Shown here piece by piece: positions 8,597 to 18,052 of a DNA stretch of 64,000 bases. A model generated the notes under the pieces. It had not been told where the DNA came from. It searched no databases and saw only the letters and a list, made by a program, of their open reading frames with translations. Numbering within the stretch: position 1 is the first letter of the stretch; every line of letters begins with the position of its first letter. This stretch comes from Curvibacter gracilis ATCC BAA-807. GTDB lineage: Bacteria; Pseudomonadota; Gammaproteobacteria; Burkholderiales; Burkholderiaceae_C. The translations under genes and the position numbers were made by a program. Location of the stretch: positions 493,936-557,935 of the forward strand of contig NZ_JADZ01000004.1 of assembly GCF_000518645.1 (NCBI RefSeq). The letters are read 5' to 3'.

Positions 8597-9702
8597 CCCA
8601 GATCCAGATCTCGGGGCTGAGCAAAGCCTATGGCCCGCAACCCGTGTTGCATGACATCGACCTCACCATCGAGCCCGGTGAATTCGTGGCCCTGGTCGGG
8701 CCCTCGGGTTGCGGCAAATCGACCCTGCTGCGCTCGATTGCCGGGCTGGAGCAGACCGATCGCGGCAGCATCCACTTCGGCACCCGCGAGGTGACCCACC
8801 TGCCGGCCCAGGCGCGCGAGGTGGCCATGGTGTTCCAGAGCTATGCGCTGTACCCGCACATGACTGTCTACGACAACCTGGCCTTCGGCCCGCGCCAGCG
8901 CAAGGAGCCCGAAGCCCAGGTGCGCCAGCGCATCGACAAGGCGGCCCGAACCCTGCACCTGGGGGACTACCTCAAGCGCTATCCCCGGCAGTTGTCAGGT
9001 GGCCAGCGCCAGCGCGTGGCCATGGGCCGTGCCCTGGTGCGCGAGCCACGGGCCTTTCTGTTCGACGAGCCCCTGTCCAACCTCGATGCACAGCTGCGGG
9101 TGCAGATGCGTGCCGAGATCCGACTGCTGCAGCGCGAGTTTGGGACCACCACCGTGTACGTCACGCACGACCAGGAAGAAGCCATGACCATGGCCGATCG
9201 CGTGGTGGTGCTGCGGGGGGGGCGCATTGAACAGGTGGGCGCTCCTTTGACCTTGTACGACACCCCTGCCAACGAGTTCGTGGCCCGCTTTGTGGGCTCG
9301 CCCCCCATGAACCTGCTGCGCGCCCGGCTGCAGCGAGGCCGCCTGCAATTGGGGCCCGAGCTGCATGTGCCGCTGCCTGCCAGTGCGCCCAGCCTTGGCG
9401 ATGAAGGGCGCTGGCTGAACCTGGGGGTGCGGCCGGAACACTTCACCCTGGCGACTGAGGCGGCCGATGCTGCCCTGCCCAGCCTGCCCTTGCGGGTGCA
9501 AGGCATCGACCACCTGGGCTCGCAGACCGAGCTGCACGGCCAGGTGCTGGGGGCCCATGACGAGCACCGCATCCTGGCCCGGCTGCCCGGGCGCTTGAGT
9601 GTGGCGGTGGGCGACGTGGTGCCGCTGAGCTGGGCACCGAGGCTTCAGCACCTGTTTGATCTGGACAGCGGAGTGGCCCTCTCGGTGCAGCGGGCTGCAT
9701 GA
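8593..9702 (+). CDS. ABC transporter ATP-binding protein, UgpC/MalK family
   Basis: 369 residues. Walker A GPSGCGKST (about residue 37), Q-loop VFQSYALYPHMTV, signature [15 protein letters not shown], Walker B FLFDEPLSNLD and switch histidine VTHDQEEAMTMAD are all intact. The last 130 residues form the TOBE regulatory domain of the MalK/UgpC group. It energises the two preceding permeases and closes the operon that starts at sfnB. Only a short gap separates it from the convergent HU gene. Confidence 0.92.
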   Translation: MTQIQISGLSKAYGPQPVLHDIDLTIEPGEFVALVGPSGCGKSTLLRSIAGLEQTDRGSIHFGTREVTHLPAQAREVAMVFQSYALYPHMTVYDNLAFGPRQRKEPEAQVRQRIDKAARTLHLGDYLKRYPRQLSGGQRQRVAMGRALVREPRAFLFDEPLSNLDAQLRVQMRAEIRLLQREFGTTTVYVTHDQEEAMTMADRVVVLRGGRIEQVGAPLTLYDTPANEFVARFVGSPPMNLLRARLQRGRLQLGPELHVPLPASAPSLGDEGRWLNLGVRPEHFTLATEAADAALPSLPLRVQGIDHLGSQTELHGQVLGAHDEHRILARLPGRLSVAVGDVVPLSWAPRLQHLFDLDSGVALSVQRAA

Positions 9703-9726
9703 TGGATGTCGCCTCGGAGCGACCTG

Positions 9727-10023
9727 TCACAGCCGGTGCTGTTGGCGGACCGGATTCACGGCGGCCTTGAACTTCACCCCGGGCACAAAGCGGGGCAGGG
9801 TGGTGGCGGGCACCTTCAGCGCCACCCCGGTGACCGGGTTGCGCGCAGAGCGAGGCGCCCTTTGCACGGCCTTGAAGGTGCCGAACCCCACCAGTTGAAC
9901 CGCCTCCCCCTGCTGGACAGTGCTTTGAATGGTGTCGAGCAAGGTGTCCAGGACCGCATTCACGGCCTTTTTGGACAGAGCGTGTTCACGCGCCAGGATG
10001 TCGATGAGTTCGCTGCGGTTCAT
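9727..10023 (-). CDS. HU/IHF-family DNA-binding protein
   Basis: A 98-residue nucleoid protein. It starts MNRSELIDILA and carries the family signature around GFGTFKAVQRAPRSARNPVTG. The C-terminal VPATTLPRFVPGVKFKAAVN matches the beta-arm end of HU subunits. The frame is open for 15 further codons upstream, but the HU family begins at this methionine. It is transcribed in the same direction as, and just downstream of, the MetQ-like gene (gap 48 bases). It is probably one of several HU paralogues in the genome. Confidence 0.9.
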   Translation of the reverse strand: MNRSELIDILAREHALSKKAVNAVLDTLLDTIQSTVQQGEAVQLVGFGTFKAVQRAPRSARNPVTGVALKVPATTLPRFVPGVKFKAAVNPVRQQHRL

Positions 10024-10071
10024 GGTGTCGGTGGGGGCAAAGGGTTGAACAGGCGGGTGTGGGGCCAAGGC

Positions 10072-10908
10072 TCACCACGGGAAGTCGATCAGCTCGCCGT
10101 ACAGCTTGCGCAGGATCTGCTTGACCTCGGGCGACTGCTGGTAGATGGCGATGAACTTCAGCAGGCGCGGATCGTTTTCATGCTCGGGCGTGGTCACCCA
10201 GCGGATGGCGTAGCGCTTGACGTTGTCGGGCACGGTGTTGTCAAAAGCCAGGCCTTGTTTCTCGTCGACACCGGCGTGCTTGGCGAAGGTGGTGTAGGTG
10301 ACGACGGCCGTCACATCCTCGAACACCCGTGCCGACTGGGCACCTTCGATGGCCACGATCTTGAGCTTCTTCGGGTTGTCGGTGATGTCGGCCTGGGTGG
10401 CCAGGTGGTTGGCGCCGGGCTTCTGCTTGAGCAGGCCGATGGATTCGAGCAGCAGCAATGAGCGCGCCTGGTTCACCGGGTCGGACAACACGGCAATCGT
10501 GGCGCCCTCCGGGATCGCGTCGCCTTTCTTGAGCTTCTTGGAGAACAGACCGATGGTGGTCGAGTAGCCATAGGCAATCGGCTTCAGCCGTGTGCCCCGG
10601 CTCTGATTGAAGCGCTCCAGAAATGGGTCGTGCTGAAAGAAGTTGGCATCGATCGAGCCTTCGGCCAGGGCCGTGTTCGGCAAGACCCAGTCGGCGAACT
10701 CGATGAGCTGCACGTTCAGGCCCTGGGCCTTGGCCAGCTCGATGGCTTTTTCAGTGGCCTGGTTGGCCACCGAGGGGATGGCTCCGATGCGCAGCACCGG
10801 CGTCGTCTGGGCCTGGATGGCCAGGGCGGTGAGCGAGAGCACGCCTGCTGCGAGCAGGCCGAAGAGGCGACGGGAGACGGCAGGGCCGAAGGCTTGACTG
10901 GAGACCAT
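10072..10908 (-). CDS. MetQ/NlpA-family substrate-binding protein (orphan, first copy)
   Basis: 278 residues with an N-terminal signal (GLLAAGVLSLTALAIQAQT). The mature part has the NlpA/MetQ pattern: LRIGAIPSVANQATEKAIELAK, NTALAEGSIDANFFQHDPFLERFNQ, GATIAVLSDPVNQARSLLLLESIGLL and a C-terminal YQQSPEVKQILRK. MetQ proteins deliver methionine or related sulfur compounds to MetNI, but no metN or metI lies in this window. A GCATA element sits 68 bases upstream of its start, as for other sulfur operons here, so it is probably induced by sulfur limitation and binds an organosulfur ligand. Confidence 0.87.
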   Translation of the reverse strand: MVSSQAFGPAVSRRLFGLLAAGVLSLTALAIQAQTTPVLRIGAIPSVANQATEKAIELAKAQGLNVQLIEFADWVLPNTALAEGSIDANFFQHDPFLERFNQSRGTRLKPIAYGYSTTIGLFSKKLKKGDAIPEGATIAVLSDPVNQARSLLLLESIGLLKQKPGANHLATQADITDNPKKLKIVAIEGAQSARVFEDVTAVVTYTTFAKHAGVDEKQGLAFDNTVPDNVKRYAIRWVTTPEHENDPRLLKFIAIYQQSPEVKQILRKLYGELIDFPW

Positions 10909-10975
10909 GTTGGAGATCGGATGTGGGTGGGTAGACCGCCATGATCGGGTGGCTGGCCCCCGTGGGTGAAGCAGT

Positions 10976-10995
10976 CAATACGGCTATGGATATGC
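10976..10995 (-). promoter_or_regulatory. GCATA element, site 2 (upstream of first metQ-like gene)
   Basis: Minus-strand GCATATCCATAGCCGTATTG, 68 bases before the start codon at 10908 and in the same orientation as the gene. The first twelve bases are identical to site 7 at 45159. Role as an activator site is inferred from its recurrence. Confidence 0.5.
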
Positions 10996-11147
10996 GCTCT
11001 TCTCATGTCGGGGGCCGCGCCCTGGCCTCGGGTCCGTCCCCCAGCGCACAGACCCTTACTCAGTCCCTGTCCAGGATGGAAGGTCGGCAGCAGGCGAGCC
11101 CGCTCAGCCCTGTGCCGACCCCTTCGTCTTTCCACTGGAGCTTTGTC

Positions 11148-11570
11148 ATGTCCCTCTCTCCCTTCCCGTCATGGCTCTCCCGCCTTGCCCTGGCGCTGCC
11201 CCTGGCCTGCACCCTGGGCTCGGCCCTGGCCTTGCCCCCCACCGAGGCCCAGGACCGTGAACGGCGTTACCGCAGCGAGCGCCAAAGCTGCCTCGATGGC
11301 AGCAGCCACCAGGACCGGGCCACCTGCCTGAAAGAGGCGAACGCCGCCCACGCCCAGCCCGTGCCAGCCCCCACCCGCAGCGCGGACGCGGCGCGCTACC
11401 GCCACAACCAGGTGCGGCGTTGCCAGGCCTTGCCCGAGCGCGACCACGCCCGTGAAGACTGCCTGTCGCGCATGAACGAGCCCAGCGCCGCCCATGGCTC
11501 GGTGGAGTCAGGGGGCATCTTGCGTGAGTGGCGTCGCGCGGAAGAAGCGCCGCTCGCACCAGCGCGCTGA
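11148..11570 (+). CDS. Small exported protein with four cysteines, function unknown
   Basis: 140 residues. The first 27 residues form a signal peptide (WLSRLALALPLACTLGSALA) ending in a likely signal-peptidase I site. The mature protein is Arg/Ala-rich and contains four cysteines in two CxxxC-like contexts (RQSCLDGSSHQDRATCLKEA and RRCQALPERDHAREDCLSRM), a spacing that suggests two similar disulfide-linked helical hairpins, i.e. an internal duplication. I do not recognise a characterised family; similar short proteins are annotated as hypothetical in Burkholderiales. The ATG at 11148 is chosen because the signal peptide begins there. Confidence 0.65.
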   Translation: MSLSPFPSWLSRLALALPLACTLGSALALPPTEAQDRERRYRSERQSCLDGSSHQDRATCLKEANAAHAQPVPAPTRSADAARYRHNQVRRCQALPERDHAREDCLSRMNEPSAAHGSVESGGILREWRRAEEAPLAPAR

Positions 11571-11701
11571 GACGATCTGAGTGCGCTGCAGATCTGGGTG
11601 CCATGTCGCACAGACCGCCCTGGCCCACGGCTCAAGAATCTGTACCTGAGCGCAATGTCTGCGTTCAGCATTCGTCAACCCAACCAGCACAAGGTGATTC
11701 C

Positions 11702-11962
11702 ATGACCCTGACCCAAAGCAGCAATGCCGCCGCCAAAGACGCCTTCAAAGACGGCGCCAAGTCGGCGGAGCAGCACCATTTGAAGAGCGCAGAACACCTG
11801 GACCTGGCCTCGGCCGCGCACAAGGATGCGGCCAAGCACCATGCCAGTGGCGACAAGGCCGCCGCAGCCAGCTCCGAAAAGAAGGCCGAGAGCCATACCG
11901 CCACGGCCGCCCAGCATGCCCAGAAGGCAGCGGCCAAGCCTTCGGCCCCGGCTTCGCGCTGA
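11702..11962 (+). CDS. Small Ala/Lys/His-rich low-complexity protein
   Basis: 86 residues, almost wholly alanine, lysine, histidine, serine and glutamate with heptad-like repeats (SAEQHHLKSAEHLDLASAAHKDAAKHH). It lacks cysteine, tryptophan and any signal peptide. It could be an extended helical, nucleic-acid-associated or stress-related protein, but no family can be named. AAGGTGATT ends 3 bases before the ATG at 11702, which supports this start over the longer open frame. A strong rho-independent terminator follows 34 bases after the stop. Confidence 0.6.
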   Translation: MTLTQSSNAAAKDAFKDGAKSAEQHHLKSAEHLDLASAAHKDAAKHHASGDKAAAASSEKKAESHTATAAQHAQKAAAKPSAPASR

Positions 11963-11996
11963 GCCGAGACAGGCCCCACAGGCCCTACCGGCCCTA

Positions 11997-12039
11997 CAGG
12001 GCGCCGGCAGCCGACAGGCTCCGGCGCCCTGATTCTTTT
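11997..12039 (+). terminator. Rho-independent terminator
   Basis: An 11-base-pair stem, CAGGGCGCCGG (11997-12007) with CCGGCGCCCTG (12021-12031), a 13-base loop and then ATTCTTTT. It lies between the small plus-strand gene ending at 11962 and the convergent gnd gene. There is no T run in the other direction, so it serves the plus strand. Confidence 0.85.
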
Positions 12040-12051
12040 GAGGCGGCCGAT

Positions 12052-13107
12052 TCAGTGTGATTCGTCTTTTGCAGGGGCCGTTTCGGCGTGGCCGCCGAAC
12101 TCATGCCGCATGGCCGACTGCAGGCGCAGGGCAAAGCCGCTCTCGCCGCGCGAGGCAAAGCGCGCGCTCAGGGCGGCGCTCAGCACCGGCACGGGCACCC
12201 CGACGTCCATGGCCGCCTGCACCGCCCAGCGGCCCTCGCCCGAGTCGGACACCCGGCCTTCGAAGGCGGCCAGCGTGGGGTCGGCCACCAGGGCCTCGGC
12301 GCTCAGGTCGAGCAGCCAGGAGCTGACCACGCTGCCCCGGCGCCACAGCTCGGCGATGTCGGCCAGGTTCATGTCGTAGGCATACAGCTCGGGCGCATCC
12401 AGGGGGGCGGTCTCGGCATTGGGTGCCAGGGCCTGCGTGCCTTGCGTCGTCAGGCCAGTGCGGCCGATGCCGGCGCTTTGCAACAGGTTGAAGCCCTCTG
12501 CGTAGGCCGCCATCAAGCCGTATTCGATGCCGTTGTGCACCATCTTGACGAAGTGCCCTGCGCCGTGCGGCCCGCAGTGCAGCCAGCCATGGCGGGCGGT
12601 GCCGGTGTGGGGCGGCCGGCCGGGGGTGGGTGGGGCCGTGCCGCTGCCGGGGGCCAGGGTTTCGAACAGCGGCGCGGCGCCTTGCACCACGGCGGCATCG
12701 CCGCCCACCATCAGGCAGTAGCCACGCTCCAGCCCCGCCACACCCCCGCTGGTGCCCACATCCAGGTGGTGGATGCCTGTGGCCCGCAGCAGGGTGGCGC
12801 GGCGCAGGTCGTCGCGGTGGCGCGAGTTGCCGCCATCGATCACGGTGTCGCCCGGGGCCAGCAGGGGGATGAGCTGGGCCAGCAAGGCATCGACCGCCGC
12901 GGCCGGCACCATCAGCCACAGCGTGCGTGGCGCACTCAACTGCTGCACCAGGTCCTGGGGGGAGGCCGCGCCCCGGGCCCCGAGGGCGAACAGCGGTGCA
13001 ATGGCCTGCGGCTCGCGGTCCAGCACCACACAGTCGTGCCCCCCGCGCAGCAGCCGGGTCACCATGCTGCCCCCCATGCGCCCCAATCCGATCATGCCGA
13101 GTTGCAT
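12052..13107 (-). CDS. gnd: 6-phosphogluconate dehydrogenase (decarboxylating), short form
   Basis: 351 residues, shorter than the roughly 470-residue classical Gnd and matching the short GndA/YqeC branch. It oxidatively decarboxylates 6-phosphogluconate to ribulose 5-phosphate. The N-terminal GLGRMGG motif (residues 7-13) and DVGTSGG and HFVKMVHNGIEYG catalytic segments are intact. The second beta strand ends in Asp30 (VVLDRE), which favours NAD over NADP. A GGAGGCG ribosome-binding site just before the ATG at 13107 fixes the start. The segment PGSGTAPPTPGRPPHTGTARHG looks like a small insertion in a surface loop. It is divergent from the phosphoketolase operon. Confidence 0.9.
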   Translation of the reverse strand: MQLGMIGLGRMGGSMVTRLLRGGHDCVVLDREPQAIAPLFALGARGAASPQDLVQQLSAPRTLWLMVPAAAVDALLAQLIPLLAPGDTVIDGGNSRHRDDLRRATLLRATGIHHLDVGTSGGVAGLERGYCLMVGGDAAVVQGAAPLFETLAPGSGTAPPTPGRPPHTGTARHGWLHCGPHGAGHFVKMVHNGIEYGLMAAYAEGFNLLQSAGIGRTGLTTQGTQALAPNAETAPLDAPELYAYDMNLADIAELWRRGSVVSSWLLDLSAEALVADPTLAAFEGRVSDSGEGRWAVQAAMDVGVPVPVLSAALSARFASRGESGFALRLQSAMRHEFGGHAETAPAKDESH

Positions 13108-13313
13108 CGTTCGCCTCCTGCGCCTGTGCCGTGAATGAGCACGCCCGCCGCCGCAGGCGCCGGCGCGTGGCATGTTGGCCCAATGTGCAGGCTTGGCCCA
13201 CCCTGTGTCTGTGGCCTGGCACACCGGGCCGGGTGGCGCAGCGCACAGACCGCCCCGGGGGCCGCGGCTAACTTGGAGCGCTCTCAGGCCCTCGAATACC
13301 GGAAGCCCCACCC

Positions 13314-15698
13314 ATGACCCCCGACACCCTGTCTCCCGATCTGCTGCAGCGCATGGATGCGTACTGGCGGGCCTCCAACTACCTGGCCGTGGGCCAGCTC
13401 TATCTGTACGACAACCCCTTGCTGCGCCAGCCGCTGACCCTGGCGCACATCAAGCCCCTGGTGGTGGGGCACTGGGGCACGGTGCCGGGGCAGAACTTCA
13501 TCTACGTGCACCTGAACCGCGTGATCTGCCAGCACGGGCTCAACATGCTCTACATCGCCGGCCCTGGGCACGGCGGGGCGGCCCTGGTGGCGCAGGTCTA
13601 CCTCGAAGGCAGCTGGAGCGAGGTCTACCCCGAGGTGACGCAGAACCTGGCCGGCCTGCAGAGGCTGTTCAAGCAGTTTTCCTTCCCAGGGGGCATCTCC
13701 AGCCACGTGGCGCCCACCACGCCGGGATCGATCCACGAAGGCGGCGAGCTGGGCTATTCGCTCAGCCATGCCTTTGGCGCGGTGTTCGACAACCCCGAGC
13801 TGATCGCGGCTTGCGTGGTCGGCGACGGTGAGGCCGAGACCGGCCCGCTGGCCACGGCCTGGCATTCGAACAAGCTGCTCGACCCGGTGCATGACGGTGC
13901 CGTGCTGCCCATCCTGCACCTCAATGGGTTCAAGATCAGCAACCCCACGCTGCTGGCGCGCATCGGGCATGAAGCCCTGGCGCAGTTCTTTCAGGGCTGC
14001 GGCTGGGCGCCGATCTTTGTCGAGGGCGATGAGCCGATGGCCATGCACCAGCGCATGGCCGTGGCACTGGACCTGGCGGTGGCGCAGATCCAGCAGATCC
14101 AGCGTCAGGCGCGCCAGCACGAAGGCGGTGAGCGGCCACCCTGGCCCCTGATCGTGCTGCGCTCGCCCAAGGGCTGGACCGGTCCGGCCACGGTGGACGG
14201 TCTGCAGATCGAGAACACATTCCGCTCGCACCAGGTGCCGTTGGTGGTCAGCCCCGAATTCCCGCAGCACCTGGCCTTGCTTGAGGCCTGGATGCAAAGC
14301 TACCGGCCGCAAGAGCTGTTCGACGAACAGGGCACGCTGCTGCCTGAACTGGCCGAGCTGGCGCCCACGGGCCTGCAACGCATGGGCAGCAACCCCCATG
14401 CCAATGGCGGGCTGCTGTTGCGCCCGCTGCTGCTGCCTGATTTCCGGGAGCACGCGCGGCCGGTCACCGTGCCCGGCGCGCTGCAGGCCCAGGACACGCA
14501 GGTGCTGGGCCTGTACCTGCGCGACGTGATGCGGCTCAACCGCGCGCAGCGCAACTTCAGGCTGTTCGGGCCCGATGAGACCGTGTCCAACCTGCTGGGC
14601 GCCGTGTTCGAGGTGACCAACCGCCAGTGGGACGCCGAAACCCTGCGCAACGACGAGTTTCTGCAGCCCGACGGCCTGGTGCTCGATTCGATGCTGAGCG
14701 AGCACCAGTGCCAGGGCTGGCTCGAGGGCTACCTGCTCACCGGGCGCCACGGACTGTTCAACAGCTACGAGGCCTTTGTGCGCATCGTCGATTCGATGTT
14801 CAGCCAGCACGCCAAATGGCTCAAGGTGAGCCGTGAGCTGCCCTGGCGGCGGCCCATCGCCTCGCTGAACTACCTGCTGGCCTCGCACGTCTGGCAGCAG
14901 GACCACAATGGCTACACCCACCAGGACCCTGGCTTCATCGATCATGTGCTGAGCAAGAAGCCCGAGCTGGTGCGCGTCTACCTGCCGCCCGATGCCAACT
15001 GCCTGCTGGCGGTGGCCGACCACTGCCTGCGCAGCCAGGGCCTGGTCAACGTGCTGGTGGCGGGCAAGCACGCCCTGCCGCAGTGGCTGGGCATCGAGGC
15101 GGCCGCAGCGCACTGCGCCCAGGGCCTGGGTGCCTGGGCCTGGGCCGGCAACGAAGGCCCGGCCGGGCCCGACCTGGTGATGGCCTGCTGCGGTGACACC
15201 CCCACGCTGGAAATCCTGGCCGCCACCGCCTTGCTGCGCGAGCACCTGCCCGAGCTGCACCTGCGCGTGGTGAACGTGGTGGACCTGGGCCGACTGCAAT
15301 CGCCCATCGACCATGCCGAGGGCCTGAGCGATACCGACTTCGACGCCTTGTTCACCCGCGACAAGCCGGTGATCTTCGGCTTTCATGGCTACCCCGGCCT
15401 GGTGCACCGCCTGACCCACCGGCGCGCCAACCGGCAGCTGCAGGTGCATGGCTACCAGGAGGAGGGCACCATCACCACCGCCTTCGACATGCGGGTGCAA
15501 AACCGCCTGGACCGCTTTCACCTGATTCAGCACGCGCTGGAGTGCCTGCCCCAGCTGGGCCCCCGCGCCGAGCCCCTGCGCCAATGGACCCAGGAGCGGC
15601 TGCTGGCGCACAAGCGCTACATCGACCAGCACGGCCAGGATCTGCCCGAGATCCGCGATTGGCGCTGGCCCGCCACCAGCGCGGGGCGGACCCCATGA
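13314..15698 (+). CDS. xfp: Phosphoketolase (xylulose 5-phosphate/fructose 6-phosphate)
   Basis: 794 residues, the usual family length. This thiamine-diphosphate enzyme cleaves xylulose 5-phosphate (and often fructose 6-phosphate) with phosphate to acetyl phosphate and glyceraldehyde 3-phosphate or erythrose 4-phosphate. The signature [16 protein letters not shown] and the ThDP-binding [20 protein letters not shown] are present, as is the IAGPGHGG segment. It overlaps the next gene by ATGA and stands divergent from gnd, whose product feeds the pentose phosphate pool. The cytosolic cassette would make acetyl phosphate without carbon loss. Confidence 0.96.
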   Translation: MTPDTLSPDLLQRMDAYWRASNYLAVGQLYLYDNPLLRQPLTLAHIKPLVVGHWGTVPGQNFIYVHLNRVICQHGLNMLYIAGPGHGGAALVAQVYLEGSWSEVYPEVTQNLAGLQRLFKQFSFPGGISSHVAPTTPGSIHEGGELGYSLSHAFGAVFDNPELIAACVVGDGEAETGPLATAWHSNKLLDPVHDGAVLPILHLNGFKISNPTLLARIGHEALAQFFQGCGWAPIFVEGDEPMAMHQRMAVALDLAVAQIQQIQRQARQHEGGERPPWPLIVLRSPKGWTGPATVDGLQIENTFRSHQVPLVVSPEFPQHLALLEAWMQSYRPQELFDEQGTLLPELAELAPTGLQRMGSNPHANGGLLLRPLLLPDFREHARPVTVPGALQAQDTQVLGLYLRDVMRLNRAQRNFRLFGPDETVSNLLGAVFEVTNRQWDAETLRNDEFLQPDGLVLDSMLSEHQCQGWLEGYLLTGRHGLFNSYEAFVRIVDSMFSQHAKWLKVSRELPWRRPIASLNYLLASHVWQQDHNGYTHQDPGFIDHVLSKKPELVRVYLPPDANCLLAVADHCLRSQGLVNVLVAGKHALPQWLGIEAAAAHCAQGLGAWAWAGNEGPAGPDLVMACCGDTPTLEILAATALLREHLPELHLRVVNVVDLGRLQSPIDHAEGLSDTDFDALFTRDKPVIFGFHGYPGLVHRLTHRRANRQLQVHGYQEEGTITTAFDMRVQNRLDRFHLIQHALECLPQLGPRAEPLRQWTQERLLAHKRYIDQHGQDLPEIRDWRWPATSAGRTP

Positions 15699-16714
15699 TC
15701 GACACCTTGCGCGCCCTGCTGGTGCCGGGCAAGGGCCTGCTGGCCATGGACGAGAGCGTGGGCACCTGCAACCAGCGCCTGGTGGCGGCCGGCATCGCCC
15801 CCACGCCCGAGATGCGCCAGGCCTACCGGGCGCTGTTGCTGGGCACGCCGCAACTGGGCGAGGGCATCGGCGGCGTGATCCTGCACGACGAGACCCTGCG
15901 CCAGTCGCTGGACAACGGGCGGGCCATGGTCAGCACGGCGCAGCTGGCGCAGGACGCCGGCGTGCTGATCGGCATCAAGGTGGATCTGGGCACGCAAGAG
16001 CTGCCCGGCCATGCGGGTGAGAAGGTCACCGAGGGGCTGGACGGCTTGGCCCCGCGGCTGCAGGCCTACCGGGCGCTGGGTGCGCGTTTTGCAAAATGGC
16101 GCGGCGTCTGCAGTGTCGATGACCTGGCCCGGCCCAGCCTGGCCTGTATCGAGGCCAATGCCCACGCCCTGGCGCGTTATGCCGGCCTGTGCCAGGCGGC
16201 CGGTTTGGTGCCCATCGTCGAGCCCGAGGTGCTGATGGCGGGCCCGCACTCCCTGGCACGCTGCCAGCAGGTGACCGAGGCACTGCTGGGCAGCGTGTTC
16301 AGCCAGTTGCAGCGGCAAGGGGTGGCCCTGGAGTTGCTGATCCTCAAACCCAACATGGTGATCAGCGGGCAGGACGGGCCGCAGCAGGACAGCGCCGCTG
16401 AGGTGGCCCGGGCCACGCTGCAGTGCCTGCGCCGGGCGGTGCCGGCCGCCGTGCCGGGCATTGTGTTGCTGTCGGGCGGGCAAAGCGGCCCGCAGGCCAG
16501 CAGCCGGCTCAATGCCCTGCATGCGGTGCCCGATGCCAGCCTGCCTTGGGCCGTGTCATTTTCGTTTGCCCGGGCCCTGCAACACCCGGCGCTCGAGATC
16601 TGGGCCGGCCAGGCCAGCCAGCAAGGCGCCGCCCGGGCGGCCCTGATGCACCGGGTGCGCTGCAATGTGGCGGCGCTGCGCGGGCGCTACACCGCCGAAC
16701 TGGAAAACCCATGA
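15695..16714 (+). CDS. Class I fructose-bisphosphate aldolase
   Basis: 339 residues. It reversibly cleaves fructose 1,6-bisphosphate by a Schiff-base mechanism. The N-terminal [15 protein letters not shown], the IGIKVDLG strand, the EPEVL glutamate and the Schiff-base lysine in LLILKPNMV are all visible. The ATG at 15695 overlaps the phosphoketolase stop (ATGA), so the gene is translationally coupled, and its own stop overlaps the next start. Class I aldolases are less common in bacteria than class II; here it probably reconnects the phosphoketolase products with glycolysis or gluconeogenesis. Confidence 0.92.
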   Translation: MIDTLRALLVPGKGLLAMDESVGTCNQRLVAAGIAPTPEMRQAYRALLLGTPQLGEGIGGVILHDETLRQSLDNGRAMVSTAQLAQDAGVLIGIKVDLGTQELPGHAGEKVTEGLDGLAPRLQAYRALGARFAKWRGVCSVDDLARPSLACIEANAHALARYAGLCQAAGLVPIVEPEVLMAGPHSLARCQQVTEALLGSVFSQLQRQGVALELLILKPNMVISGQDGPQQDSAAEVARATLQCLRRAVPAAVPGIVLLSGGQSGPQASSRLNALHAVPDASLPWAVSFSFARALQHPALEIWAGQASQQGAARAALMHRVRCNVAALRGRYTAELENP

Positions 16715-17316
16715 CGGGCGCCTTGAAGATCTTCTTCGTGCGGCACGGCGAAACCGCCTGGAGCCTGTCGGGCCAGCACACCGGCAGCACCGATCTGCCG
16801 CTCACGCCCACCGGTGAGGCCATGGCCCGCGAACTGGCGGCGCCGCTGCGCGACATCGCCTTCTCCCGGGTGCTCAGCAGCCCGCGGCGCCGCGCCCGGG
16901 CCACCTGCGAACTGGCCGGCCTCGGCGCCGTGGTACAGAACGAGCCCCTGCTGGCCGAGTGGGACTACGGCGACTACGAGGGCTTGCGCACCGCCGGCAT
17001 CCAGGTGCTGCACCCGGGCTGGAGCGTGTGGGCCGACGGTTGCCCCGGGGGCGAAACCCCGGCCGAGGTGGCGGCCCGGGCCGATCGGCTCATTGCCCAG
17101 CTGCAAGACCTCAGCGGGCCGGTGATCCTGTTCTCGCACGGCCAGTTCGGGCGCGTGTTGGCCGCACGCTGGATCGGCCTGCCGGTGACCCAGGGCCAGC
17201 ACTTCACGCTGGGCCCCACATCCCTCAGCGTGCTGGGCTTTGAGCAGGGCTACCCGCAGCGCCGCGTCATCACCCTGTGGAATGCCCCGGTGTGTGGGGG
17301 GCTGCGGGCGATCTGA
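16711..17316 (+). CDS. Histidine phosphatase family protein (phosphoglycerate-mutase-like)
   Basis: 201 residues. The catalytic RHGE is in FFVRHGETAW (about residue 11), the second histidine in LFSHGQFGRVLAARW, and the acidic pair in EWDYGDYEGL. This is the pattern of GpmB-like broad phosphatases, so a sugar phosphatase is more likely than a true mutase. The start ATG overlaps the aldolase stop. It closes the xfp-fba cassette and may dephosphorylate an intermediate of the pathway. Confidence 0.85.
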   Translation: MTGALKIFFVRHGETAWSLSGQHTGSTDLPLTPTGEAMARELAAPLRDIAFSRVLSSPRRRARATCELAGLGAVVQNEPLLAEWDYGDYEGLRTAGIQVLHPGWSVWADGCPGGETPAEVAARADRLIAQLQDLSGPVILFSHGQFGRVLAARWIGLPVTQGQHFTLGPTSLSVLGFEQGYPQRRVITLWNAPVCGGLRAI

Positions 17317-17497
17317 GACACCTGGCCACCGTGGGGCTCATCGGTGCTTGTCACCCAGGTGGTTCGGCTGCTGAAGCCTCGGTCTGCTTCTAAGCTGATG
17401 CGGAAGTCTTCGTTTCAAGACGCGTCAGGGCCTTGAAGATCCGGTGCTGCCATGCCCCTGATCAGCGGGCCTGGCTTTCCACCCGAAAGACCTGTTC

Positions 17498-18052
17498 ATG
17501 ACCACTCTCAATGACTACCTGGCCGAAAAACGCACCGCCGTGCGCGCCCGCCACGCGCAGACGGCGCAAGGCGAAAGCCAGCCCGCCCGGCTGGCCGCCA
17601 AGGTCAGCGCCGAAGGGCGCAGCGGGGTGCGCCGCATCCGCATCCGTGATCACCAGATCATCAGTGACAGCCCTTATAACTTTGCGGGCTACGACCTCGG
17701 GCCCAGTTCGCCCGAATTGCAGCTGGGTGTGCTGGGTTCGTGCGTGACCCACATCTTCCTGATCCAGGCGGCCGATCGCGAGGTGCCGATCGACAGCCTG
17801 GAGGTCGAGATCAGCGGGCAGATCGATCCACGTGCCGGCAAGCCCGGCCATGAACACATTCCGGTCTGGCCCCATGATCTGGCCTACACCGTGCACCTGA
17901 GCTCGCCGGCCAGCACGGAAGAGATCGACGCTTTGTTTGAAGCGGTGGAGCGCAGCTGCCCTATCCTGAACCTGCTGCGCCAGCCTCAGCAGGTGCGTGG
18001 TGTGGTGAAGCACACGCGCAGCGCCTCGGCGTCTTTGGAGGCTGCAGCATGA
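17498..18052 (+). CDS. OsmC-family protein
   Basis: 184 residues. OsmC/Ohr-fold proteins reduce organic hydroperoxides with two conserved cysteines; here they are in VLGSCVTHIFLIQA (near residue 84) and ERSCPILNLLRQP (near residue 152). The intervening region ending DPRAGKPGHEH is typical of the group. The protein has a longer N-terminal tail than Ohr. It overlaps the next gene by ATGA, so it is translated together with a glyoxalase-like protein, which suggests a role in detoxification. Confidence 0.85.
   Translation: MTTLNDYLAEKRTAVRARHAQTAQGESQPARLAAKVSAEGRSGVRRIRIRDHQIISDSPYNFAGYDLGPSSPELQLGVLGSCVTHIFLIQAADREVPIDSLEVEISGQIDPRAGKPGHEHIPVWPHDLAYTVHLSSPASTEEIDALFEAVERSCPILNLLRQPQQVRGVVKHTRSASASLEAAA

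Noticed and set aside
13284-15632. A 782-codon minus-strand open frame
   Set aside because: Antisense shadow of the phosphoketolase gene.
17324-17373. CACCTGG..CCAGGTG inverted repeat after the phosphatase gene
   Set aside because: The arms are about 30 bases apart and no T run follows; chance is likely in this composition.
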